The translations under genes and the position numbers were made by a program. Below are positions 41,779 to 51,327 of a stretch of 53,841 bases of DNA, in pieces. Source of the stretch: Terfezia claveryi (taxonomy: Eukaryota; Ascomycota; Pezizomycetes; Pezizales; Pezizaceae); assembly GCA_015179025.1 (NCBI GenBank), contig WHUX01000295.1, forward strand, positions 1 through 53,841, written 5' to 3'. The notes beneath the pieces are model-generated. The model had not been told where the DNA came from. It saw nothing but the letters and a program-made list of their open reading frames with translations, and did no database searches. Numbering within the stretch: position 1 is the stretch's first letter; the number at the start of each line of letters is the position of its first letter.

Positions 41779-43530
41779 ATGTCAATGTTGAGAGGATTAC
41801 TTGGTGAAGCCTCTGATGAGCCTATGGCTGACACTGACAATGATAGTGTTGTCCAGGCACAGCAACGAGCTGAACAATTCATCGAGCAATACTTTGCTCC
41901 CTCTTCTCAGATTCCACAATTTCAGGAACGCTGGGGCACCCCCCGTCAACAAATAGGACTCGGATCAATATCCTCCTCTTCTCCTGAACCTATTATATGA
42001 TCAGTTGCCCCATCAGTAGCTCCATCTAATAATCCAGGACCCTCCACTAAGGGCAAGCGACCAGTAGCTCGCCACCAGACCCCCGTTGATCCTGGATATG
42101 CTGCCATGAAGGCACAAGTTCAGCGTTTAGAGGCAGAAAAGCAAGCTGCACTCGCACAGGTACAACAGCTACAACAGACACAGACAGCACATACCGAGTT
42201 CATTCAGCGAAGTGCAGCAGATATCCAGAATACAGCTAATGCTGCTGCCAACAAACATGCACAACTATCGAATGATACGCAAAGTGCACTCACACAAATC
42301 CAGAATCTTATCATTTCTGGACAAACAAACCAGACAAAAGAATTCCAGACAATCCACCACAACCTCCGATATCTCAAGGGACAAGCTGACTTCTACAATG
42401 ATCAATACCAGCAACGGTTTGCTAGTATTGAAGGACAAATTAGTAGTATGAAAGGACAATTCACTAACTTTCAAGACCGACTTGAAAGGGTAGAACGTCG
42501 GGTACAGGCTCCTCAGCCTATATACCCTCCAGCAAATACAGCACAAAGACTCGAGCAAGCAGCAGAGGTATACCACCACCTCCTCCACCACCAGTCGAAC
42601 AAAGACGACCCAGAGATCCCACTCCTCCACTTCCACCTCCAGTAGGACTAGGAATCTTTGAAGATAAGCAATAGCAGGCAAAGCACCACCCCCGAATAAA
42701 TTCAAGGGAGAACGAACGCATCTCGAAGGCTGGATCCTTCAAATGGATGATTACTTTCTCATCACTCTCACCCGAAATGAAGACCAGAAGCTAGCATATG
42801 TTGGGTTATCAATGGATAGAAAAGCATTGGATTGGTGGAAGGCTAACCGAGTTAAGTATCATACTTGGAAGGAGGTTAAGGAAGCCATGGAACTATATTA
42901 TGGGGACCACTACCAGGCAGATCGAGCGTATCATGACCTAGCAGCATTAAAAAAGACTGGTTCTATCTTGGATTATCTAACGGAGGTAGATAGGCTTAAC
43001 AATTATGCCAAACTATCCGAGATGCAGGTCATCAATATTATAATCTCCAATCTTCCCCATGAGCTCCGCAAATCAATGGCTCACTACGAAAACCTTCGCA
43101 CCTTCCCACATCAATGGAGACAGAAACTTATCGAGATGGATATCATCAGTACTGAATTCCAGAGCCGAAACCGCCAAACTGCCGCTGCCCCATCAACAAC
43201 TAGGAAGCGCCCCTTAGATATAGGAACACAACTCCGAGGAACAGCTCCTACCTCCTACAATAATACTCGCATCCCCTCTCCAATATATAAAAGCAGAATA
43301 CAGGAAGGACGATGTGTGAAATGTGGGAGAACGATCATAAGGCAAAAGAGTGTACATATGGGAAGCATGCCTCTGAACCTTATTCCTATAAACCAAAAAC
43401 TACCACTAGTACAAGCCAGGCGCTTGTACCAGCCAACAAGAAAGCTCGAACAGATAAAGGACAACTTCGGATTACAGAGCTTGGTTCTGAAGGAGAAGAG
43501 TCGGGAAACGAATAAGGAGTACATCACCTA
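41779..43530 (+). pseudogene. gag of chromovirus
   Basis: ATG 41779 (MSMLRGLLGEASDEPM) runs to an in-frame TGA at 41998-42000, beyond which the same frame continues through a long coiled coil (MKAQVQRLEAEKQAALAQVQ, 42106) to 42645. After a frame change the capsid-like domain follows (WILQMDDYFLITLTRNEDQK, DRKALDWWKAN, 42730-43110). The zinc knuckle at ~43315 is complete in its residues (CVKCG / ENDHKAKEC) but split by a frameshift. TGA at 41998 could have been CGA. Confidence 0.85.
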
Positions 43531-43559
43531 CCGTCGGACGTACTCCTAGACATTCACCT

Positions 43560-43900
43560 CTCCTGACGGTCCGGATTCTTATTGCTGGGGAAGAAGTTGA
43601 AGCAGTGGTAGACTGTGGAGCTAGTGCTCCAGTTGTTGGGAAAAGACTGGCAGTTAAATTGGGAATTTGGAAAAGAGCCAGGGAAGTTAAGGTTAGGCAG
43701 GGAGATGGATCTCGAATTTCTGGAGGAAAATATGTGGTTAATACTAGGTTTGATATGTTGGACTCCTCTTCTCGTTTTTTGGGTAAGTTTAAGATGGATG
43801 CCGAAGTTTTGGATATTGGGAAGAAGGATGTTATTTTGGGTTTGTCTTGGTTACAAGAAAATGGATTTTCGGTGATACTCAGGACAGGTGCCTAAGACAG
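43560..43900 (+). pseudogene. Protease of chromovirus
   Basis: VDCGASAPVVGKRLA at ~43606, with DVILGLSWLQENGF at ~43830. The layout is that of a retropepsin, but the active site reads Asp-Cys-Gly instead of Asp-Ser/Thr-Gly; one base separates TCT/AGT-type Ser from TGT. Confidence 0.7.
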
Positions 43901-44029
43901 GTCTCTACAGTTTGGTTATTCCGTGTTCTGTTAGATGGATTCCTACTGTTTCTGTTCTTGAAGTTGAAGAGCCACTAGAGGATGGCGAGATTGTGCTTAT
44001 TATTGACGCAAGCGAACGATACTCTCGTT

Positions 44030-45360
44030 AGCACATTGCTTTACCGCAGAACAGGCAGCTAGACTCCCTGAACACAAGCCATGGGACCACGAAATCCCCC
44101 TCCAAGACCCAACCCAAAGATACCATTCGGGGCCATCTATAAGACACATGGGAGGAAGACGAAGCCCTTCAGAAGTACCTTGATGAGAACCTTCCCACTA
44201 CAAAAGTCCGATGCTCACGCTCCTCCACTGGTACTCCTATCCTATTTGTTCGAAAGAAAGATGGATCTTTAAGGCTATGTGTCGATTACCGAGCCCTTAA
44301 TCGTCTCACCATACTAAACAAATACCCACTTCCTCTTATCTCCGAGTTACTCGATAGAACTCGAGGAGGTAAATGGTTCACACGATTGGACCTTAAAAAT
44401 GGGTATAACCTCATCAGGATTGCACCAGGAGATGAGTAGAAGACAGCGTTCAGGACGAAAAAGGGACTATTTGAGTATACCGTGATGCCATTTGGGTTGA
44501 CCAATGCCCCGCTACATTTCAAGAGATGATGGATATGATCTTCTAGGATATGGAAGGATGTATCTGGTACTTGGACGACATACTCATCTATGGAGGTGAG
44601 ACAGAGGAAGAACATCAACAAATAGTCGAAAAAGTTCTTCAGCAATGCATCCAACATGGGTTAGCTGTTAACCTCATGAAGTCTGAGTTCCATGTCCAGG
44701 AGACCTATTCCTCGGTCATATTATCAATGGTCAACACGTCCAAATGGATCCCTCTAAGCTCGAAACCATGTCCAAGTGGCCTATTCCTACCAAGAAGAAA
44801 GAGGTTCAAGCATTCCTAGGCTTCGCTAACTACTACCGTCGATTCATTGCCAACTATAGTGCAAAGGCACGCCCTTAATCGACTTAACGAAAGATGTTCC
44901 TTTCAGTTGGGGACACGAGCAACAGCAAGCCTTTGATGACCTCCGAGAACGATTCCTCACTGCCCCCATCCTCACACAGTTTGACAGACAACTCGAGACA
45001 ATCATAGAGACTGATGCTAGCAACCAAGCTATCGCTGGTATCCTCTCTCAGTATCATATTGTCAATGGAGGAAAGCAGCTTCACCCCGTCGAATACCATG
45101 CAAAAACCCTCTCCGCAGCTCAACGCAACTGGCCTATCCACGACAAAGAGTTGTTTGCAATCGTGGATTGCTTCCGGAAGTGGCGAGATTGGTTGGTTGG
45201 CGTTCCAGTGAACGTCTATACAGACCACCAAGGGTTACAATATTTCAACACCAAACAGAAGCTCAACTCCCGTCAAGCTACCTGGTACCTCCGCATGTCC
45301 GAGTTCATCTACAATATTCACTACAGACCCGGTTCGAAGATGGGCAAGCCTGATGGCCTG
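44030..45360 (+). pseudogene. Reverse transcriptase and RNase H of chromovirus
   Basis: Seen in order: [14 protein letters not shown] start, [20 protein letters not shown] (~44235), [15 protein letters not shown] (~44375), an in-frame TAG at 44437 where the family has Trp, VMPFGLTNAP (~44485), TAG at 44544, WYLDDILIYGGE with the YxDD site (~44560), FLGFANYYRRFI (~44815), then RNase H (TDASNQAIAGILSQ ~45010; NWPIHDKELFAIVDCF ~45130; VYTDHQGLQYF ~45220). Frameshifts fall near 44160, 44510, 44710 and 44875. Both TAGs are one C/G-to-T/A step from a sense codon. Confidence 0.85.
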
Positions 45361-46801
45361 TCTAGACGTTCAGGGGAAGAGAAATCCGGCATGGATGCTA
45401 GATTTTTCGAAGATGGACAGCTAATGGTACTTGGAGAAGAGGATGAAGAGGAAGCCGAAGATGTTGAAGTAGAAGGGATAGATGTGGCCGGATGGCAGAA
45501 GAAGGATGGACTATGGGTGGTACCCTCCGAGTTTAAGTTGGAAGTGCTAAGACAGCACCATGATAGTCAAGTGGCAGGACATTGGGGAAGACATCGTACT
45601 CAAGAGCTAGTGTCGAGGAACTTTACGTGGGATAAGTGGCAAGAAGATATAGCGAACTATGTGGCAGGATGTACTAAGTGTCAGAAAGCAAAAGCAGATA
45701 GGCATAGCAGACAAACGAAGTTGGTACCGATGCCAACTGGAGAACGACCATTTGAGGAAATAGCTATGGACTTCGTTGGTGAGCTACCAGAGTCAGAAGG
45801 TTTCAATGCAATACTCGTTATCACGGACCGGTTTACAAAAGTACAACACTATATTCCGGCAAAGACTACATGGACAGCATCCGATGTTGCTGATACCTAT
45901 ATTAACGAGATATGGAGACTCTATGGCCTTCCCCGACATATCACCTCTGACCGTGGTCCACAGTTTGCTTCTAGATTCCTCAAGGAGCTTAACCAAAAGC
46001 TCAATATAACCCTCCGCCTCTCCACTGCCTATCACCCTCAGACTGATGGACTTGCTGAACGAGCAGTCCAAACACTTAAGCAGTACCTCCGCATCTACTG
46101 TCACGATAGGCAAGCTCGTTGGAAACGATGGCTACCCTTAGCCGAGTTTGCCTATAATACTGCCGCCCACTCTACCCATAAGTACTCCCCTTACCGAAGT
46201 TTGTATGGCTTCGACCCTCGCACCATTCACCTTTCAGATGACTATGAATTCTCCTCCCCCGCTGCAGAAGAATGGCTAGACCGAATGACAACTGTACACA
46301 ACCAAATTCATGATACCCTCAAGCAAATCAATCATAAAAGAAGTGCTATACACCTCGAAAAGGCACGCAGGTTTGCTATGACGATTGGGTATTAGTTGAC
46401 CGCCGGAACCTACAGATACGAGCTGGGAACAACCGTTCCCTTACCAGCAAGTGGATAGGCCCTACAAGGTCATTGAAGCTATTGGTTCACACGCGTACAG
46501 GCTCGAAGTTCCACAAGGCACACGATGGCATAATGTTGTTCATGTTACCCTCCTAAAGCCATTCAGACGACGAGACGAGCCACAAGATATGGACGAAGAC
46601 GAACCAGATATCTTCGAAGTCAAATCCATCGTGGACTCCCGCAAGAATAGAGGAATAGTCAAGTATAGGGTGCGTTGGGAAGGATATACGGAGTTTGAAG
46701 ACACTTGGGAGACCTTTGACAAGTTGGATAACTGCCCAGAGAAGCTCAGAGAGTACCGAGAGAAGTTCCCCAATAAGCCACGAGATGAAAGAGACATCTG
46801 A
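45361..46801 (+). pseudogene. Integrase and chromodomain of chromovirus
   Basis: The frame from 45151 to 46395 is open and holds the H2C2 finger (HHDSQVAGHWGRH...CTKCQ, 45558-45685) and the complete catalytic triad: Asp in MDFVGELP (45770), Asp in TSDRGPQFASR (45950), Glu in GLAERAVQTLK (46055). A frameshift at ~46378 precedes WIGPYKVIEAIGSHAYRLEV (46450) and VHVTLLKPFRR. The C-terminal chromodomain is FEVKSIVDSRKNRGIVKY and RWEGYTEFEDTWETFDKL (46610-46730), with the aromatic residues expected for histone methyl-lysine binding, consistent with targeting to heterochromatin. Confidence 0.9.
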
Positions 46802-47096
46802 GGTTTGGACCTACGTCCAGTGTTTTATGAGTGAAGACATGGTACCTTTTACCCTCCTACTCGTCGCCTTTTCCCTGTGGGTTTTTTGGTGAGAGGTTTG
46901 GTTTTTAACGGCCATGGCATGCATGTGTAGACACACCGGTCTTGTGGTACCCTGTCAGGGAGAGAGGTATCTAATGATGTTTGGTTAGTACCTGGCCACC
47001 GCCGTTACCTGAGTCTTTACTAAGTACTTGTTCCAAACCTAGGGTCAGGAGGAACTTGTATTCAGCTGTGGACAGCTGCCTGGAAACGGGGAGTAA
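46802..47096 (+). other. 3' untranslated part of chromovirus
   Basis: No ORF. Ends in a purine-rich tract (47082-47096) serving as plus-strand primer before the 3' LTR. Confidence 0.6.
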
Positions 47097-47710
47097 TGTT
47101 ACGACTCAGGTAAGAGACCTACCCTCCACCGGGATAACCAATACCCTACTACATTGCTGACTGTGATGGCCTGATCACCCATACAGATGCGGGTAGTGCG
47201 TCGGGAGTGCAGACGTTAAAGGGATTGGGTAAAGGAAGTGTGTGTTCTCTGATATTGGATCTCGTGCATGTATTCTCTTCAGTGTGTTTCTATGATGTTC
47301 TAATATATGATATTCCTATGTTGTTATTTGTTGTATTCAAGCTTATCTCATGTATGTCAGCCTGACTGCGATGCGTTGTAGTTCGGGCTGCCTAATCAAT
47401 GTATGTCAGCCTGCAGAGTTCCTAAACAGGAAGCGTCTTCCTGTTCTAGGCAATTATCTGACGTCAGTGCTACTAAGCCATTATAGGAAGTGTCGTCAGA
47501 TCTGATAAAGGTTATCAGATCAACGCTTCTATATAAGCTACCGCTTTTACATAGTTAATACAATAAGACCCAAGCGGTGTTCTAAGTCTCATATAGCTTT
47601 ACTCTATCGAGTTCGCATTACACCCGAGTTATAGCTGCGTTTATACTTTACTCTGCTACTATCTATCTTTTACCCGAAAGTATTCTCGTAGTTACAGCTC
47701 GCCTGTAACA
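47097..47710 (+). repeat. 3' LTR of chromovirus
   Basis: Same ends as the 5' LTR. Preceded by the purine tract GGAAACGGGGAGTAA (47082-47096). At seven of nine differences the 5' LTR carries A or T where this one has G or C. Confidence 0.95.
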
Positions 47711-47734
47711 TGCATGCCACAGGTGGCTTGGACA

Positions 47735-47960
47735 GGGGGGCTCTATACCATCTATAGCCCCTACTATATTCTCAACCTCTTCATCGGAATCCAACGTACC
47801 ATCTATCTGCCATGGCCCTACCGTAATATCTAGTAAGCCACGCACATAAAGCTTTATATTTTCAGTCCCATTAGGAGATATAGAAATATCTGCCTGTTTA
47901 AAAGACTTAATAATACTCTCCTTTTTCTCTGTATGTAACCAAAGCCATGCTTGTCCAACT
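47735..47960 (-). pseudogene. Possible pogo-type transposase tail (element B)
   Basis: Reverse strand reads AVGQAWLWLHTEKK, SISPNGTENIKLYVRG and LDITVGPWQIDGTLDSDEEV. It is the counterpart of 36150-36451 in element A, with one shared frame over most of its length. Only the last ~75 residues are represented. Confidence 0.35.
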
Positions 47961-48282
47961 GCTTCAGTTATGAGAATACCTCCGGTTTAGAGAATTGATA
48001 CTCCTAGGTTGTAGAGCAGTAGATTTGCCCTTAGGCCCTGGTCAGGTAGACTTAGTAGCTGAGCCTAGAATTGTTGACATTATTAGGTATTGGAATATTG
48101 AACTTTAATCCGATAATCTCGATAATCCATACCTACATTTTTCCCTTTCTCCTACTATGTTGATTGTGTTGCTAACTTGTCATGTTGAGATCTTGCCCGG
48201 TTGCATGGTGGCTTGCAGATGTCTCAAAAACCGACAAGGTGTCTTATTTACCAGTTTTCCCGGTATTCAGGTTCCTATTCTA

Positions 48283-48915
48283 CAGGCAAACCTGGCTATA
48301 ACGAATGCCAAGATTCCGACCCCTTTCCTTCGTTATAGCAGGTTTTGTTTTAAGAAAATGTCACGTGCCTACGAGGGGTAAGGAGATTTGTGGAGAAAAA
48401 AGATAGGATGTAGTCAATTTGTATTCTTTCTGCTTCTGCTCGATAATATTAGTCAATTCGGGTTCTTTTTACTTCTGCTCGATAATATTGCTCAATTTAC
48501 GCTCGACAATTGGCTGCAACCATACTCTGACCTATCACTTTCTTAGTTTTTTATTAGAAGCTCTGCCTTTCTTTCTTGTCACTCTCATATTGTATTACAT
48601 CTCGTATGTTCACTCTATTTTCCCTCTAGTTCCCTATTTTTGTCTATATATGTAGTTCCCTATTCCTGTATTTCTGTCTAGTGTAGTGTCGTCAAGTAAG
48701 CCCTTTTGCTTCCATTTATTTTGTTAGCACACTACTAGTTTTACTATAGCCAATAAAGTTTTGCTATGTTTTAATTTATTAGCCACGGAATTCTCTTCAC
48801 TATTAATTTCACTATAGCCAGGGTACTTTAGCTGCGTGCAAGAATGGCCTAACAAATCCCTTCGGTACAGCCAGTTTTTCAGTACGTCGAGTTTCACTAT
48901 AGCCAGGTTTGCCTG
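48283..48915. mobile_element. Pogo/Tc1-type MITE, 633 bp
   Basis: Inverted ends CAGGCAAACCTGGCTATA (48283-48300 and 48898-48915 reversed), flanked by TA (48281-48282, 48916-48917). Near the right end ACTATAGCCA recurs at 48741 and 48821 as a subterminal repeat. The interior is AT-rich without a credible ORF. Confidence 0.8.
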
Positions 48916-48917
48916 TA

Positions 48918-49700
48918 TCCCTACTTCCTTCCGCGGGGTCACCAAGACTCGCGCCGGCGACCGAATGTACTCCAACCCGGCTAATCTGAGCTAGCGTGCG
49001 CCACGGGTCGATCCGACCCGGACAAACCCGTCCCGCCGGGCGAGTTCCGACGGCCTGAACCACCCGTCACGTGTTTGTACTCCACCGGCGAAAGCTTGCA
49101 TTCCTCAAATACCCGCGAAAACCTATATAAGCCTCGAAAGCATGCATTCCTCAAATATATACATATAAGCTGCGAAAGCGCGCATTGTCTATTATTCTAG
49201 TGCAATTTAGGACCCCTTACTGGGATCGAACAGCAGTAATGGACTCTGGGGAACCTTAAAGAAACTTGTGTAAAAGTAGACTATGAAATATGAAAATCTA
49301 ATAAGACTGACAACTGGTAAAGAAACTCATCATAAAAGTGGACTTTATAGCGTGGAGCCTAATCAAGACTGATAATGAAATTCATGGAAACGTGGACTTC
49401 GCAGCGCTAGGAATTCTGGAGACACCGGAAATGTGTACTATGTATGTGAGCTCGTGAAAGATTAGCTTGAAAAAGGCCTCCGTTGCCTCAAATCGCCACT
49501 CCGGCTTATCCAACTCTTCCCAATCTTATAGGAAAGAACATATACCAGAACATCTACAACCTCTTACTCCTTACAGACTCGACAGCAGGCAGGCACACAG
49601 GCTCTACAAGAAGGGCTTTCGTTACATGTATGGTAATACCACAGCCTGCCGGAAGCTATTGTTTTAAACCGAGATTCAAAGATAACCTCCCACTGCCAAC
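48918..49700. other. Unassigned stretch
   Basis: A CG-rich patch with many CCGG/CCCG motifs (48950-49090) is followed by AT-rich sequence. 49467-49670 has open frames in two phases without motifs. Confidence 0.3.
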
Positions 49701-49900
49701 AAGAATGGATGGATGATTTAGGAATTACCAGCAAATTATCAACTACATTCCATCCCGAAAATGGATAAACAAACCAGATAAATTAGATACTTGAAGAGTA
49801 CCTCCCCGTTATTTCTCATGGATTGAGAAGACTTATTAATGTTATGGACTAGAACGTTATCGACTGGAACCGTTGAATTTCTGCGTAAACGGTTATATTG
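49700..49900 (+). pseudogene. Ty3/Gypsy integrase fragment
   Basis: DLGITSKLSTTFHPENG, a TAA, then TNQIN, a stop and ILEEYLPVISHG: the FHPE(T)DGQTER..NQ.LE.YLR block of integrase. The first stop could be CAA (Gln) with C changed to T, and the catalytic Glu position is replaced. A short relic of a third Ty3 element. Confidence 0.65.
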
Positions 49901-50197
49901 GGAACATAAAATCTACTACTATTTCCCTGTGAGATTTCCTCCTAAAATCAATTAGTTCAATAATTCACCCTCTCCCAGCGCTAATGCCTCAACCAACTCC
50001 CGCAAGGCATCCCTTGTTTTGCCAATGCCTCCTTGTTGACCACTACAATCCCCACCTCATCATGCAACAATCAATCACGCTTTCCTACGCTTGCAGACTC
50101 CATCCCACCAGTGCCCTTGCCTGCCACGTCTCCCTCACCCTCTGGGACAACCACACATAGCCTCGACCCCTCTAGCCCCCATAATGTCCTCCTCCAC
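49901..50197. other. Unassigned stretch
   Basis: No feature seen; flank of the Copia end. Confidence 0.3.
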
Positions 50198-50656
50198 TGT
50201 AAAAAACCGAGCAGTGGTCGCACTGCAATATATACGGAGGAGAAGAGATATGTATTCGCAATAATAACCACACATACAGAAAGGCAGACAACATCAGCTT
50301 AAATACATGAACAACAGCACCAAGCATACTGATCACGAGAAATGGTAACATTAATGAAAACTTTTGTTCTTTAGCGTTCTTGCCTGATCCGGTCTTGCCC
50401 TTCACTCTTGATCCGGATCCGGCCTTGCCCTTCATATCCTGCTTCCTACTTAGCCGGCAATTACCCTTTATATCCCGCTTCCTACTTAGCCGGCAATTAT
50501 TTTTCAACATCCCCCTCTAATTGCTGGCTGCCTTCACACCTGCATTTACAGCAAGACACATCAATCGTTCTTCTGTTACATACTTTGTCAGCATATCTGC
50601 CGGGTTTTCTTCACCAGGCACCCAATGCATGCTTAGCAATCCTTCTTGTAAAGTGT
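50198..50656 (-). mobile_element. Ty1/Copia 3' end: end of pol plus probable LTR
   Basis: Reverse strand 50656-50519 encodes LSMHWVPGEENPADMLTKYV, the ADxLTK end of Copia RNase H, and a stop. A purine tract (TTAGAGGGGGA) and a probable LTR beginning TGTTGAAAAATAATTG at 50509 follow. The LTR may end ...TTTTTTACA at 50198 (312 bp); that boundary is a guess. It contains a 34-bp direct repeat (50432-50500). Pol is cut at 50656 by the next element. Confidence 0.75.
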
Positions 50657-51264
50657 TGTATGGGGGACTGGACAATCAGATTAGATTAGATAAGGATCCA
50701 ATCTAATCAGATAATCTCAGGCTAGTAATGTATACTACAAAGTAGATTACTAATAGTGTATTGTTTATCCTCACTATTAAAGTTATTACCAGTAGCATAA
50801 GATTACTGTAATAGGTAAAGTAGTATAGGAGTGCCAAAGGCACTTAGAAATTAACTAGTGGAACTTCTATATTGATTGTACTCTAACTATGTTCTGAGTT
50901 CTAACTATCTGTCCAACTGAAGGGAAATTCAGGGGACTATATGTGATTCCAATGGGGCAGTGCTGGAGCAGTGCTGAGGCAGTGCACCATCATCTGACCC
51001 TTACATGTGATAAAGATCAGCATCATCTGATCTTTTAGATAGTACTTCCAAATACTATCTAGTACAAAATAGGTTAAGTCTTAACTTTAACTTATATATG
51101 TGAAAGCATGTGAAAGCATGTGAAAGCATGTGAAATATTAGCAAGGCAGACAGCACACAGAATGTTGTGTGTTTTGAGATGCTTGCTGAGTAAGAAAATA
51201 CATAAGAAATACATTTGTGAGGGAGAGGGTTAGTCATAGGGTATGAGTAAGCCACTTCCTTACA
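50657..51264 (-). repeat. 3' LTR of second Ty3 element
   Basis: Reverse strand begins TGTAAGGAAGTGGC at 51264 and ends ...CCCCCATACA at 50657 (608 bp). It contains a 10-bp microrepeat, ATGTGAAAGC, three to four times at 51098-51136. Confidence 0.65.
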
Positions 51265-51327
51265 TGCCTCCCTGTTTAGATAAAAACTCCATCCTAAGAA
51301 ATAAACAGGGGAGATGGGTTATATACA

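Larger units (their letters stand above)
41107..47710 (+). mobile_element. Chromodomain Ty3/Gypsy LTR retrotransposon, full length, inactivated
   Basis: Two LTRs (615 and 614 bp), 5-bp target duplication TGCAT (41102-41106 and 47711-47715), self-priming PBS, gag with zinc knuckle, protease, reverse transcriptase, RNase H, integrase and C-terminal chromodomain, then a purine-rich tract. This order and the chromodomain define a chromovirus; the primer type points to the Tf1/sushi branch. Several stops and frameshifts inactivate it. By eye the LTRs differ at nine bases and one indel. Confidence 0.95.
39560..47725. mobile_element. Long-TIR element with 8-bp target duplication, split by an LTR retrotransposon
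   Basis: Flanked by GCTTGGAC at 39552-39559 and 47726-47733. Ends CACCTGT(A/G)GCATGCAGGGG lead into ~500-bp inverted repeats, 39560-40061 and 40614-41106 plus 47711-47725, about 95% identical by eye. Arms carry internal hairpins (TAAGCTAAGAAT...ATTCTTAGCTTA) and 50-bp direct repeats with GCGTCTTAA...TTTAAGACGC. The ~550-bp centre is AT-rich without ORFs. Own length without the retrotransposon is about 1.56 kb. An 8-bp duplication fits hAT, but the ends are not typical of that superfamily. Confidence 0.8.
36679..48263 (-). mobile_element. Element B: ~630-bp pogo-like element split by nested insertions
   Basis: Both outer ends start CCGGGAAAACTGGT(G/A)AATAAGA and are flanked by TA (36677-36678, 48264-48265). 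Removing the insertions at 36701-39474 (+9-bp duplication) and 39560-47725 (+8-bp duplication) leaves 36679-36700, 39484-39559 and 47734-48263, about 628 bp. Joined, these match element A. The transposase-like tail lies at 47735-47960 on the reverse strand. Confidence 0.8.

Noticed and set aside
48419..48655. 78-codon hydrophobic forward frame
   Set aside because: AT-rich interior of the 633-bp MITE; Phe/Leu/Ser composition follows from T-rich sequence.
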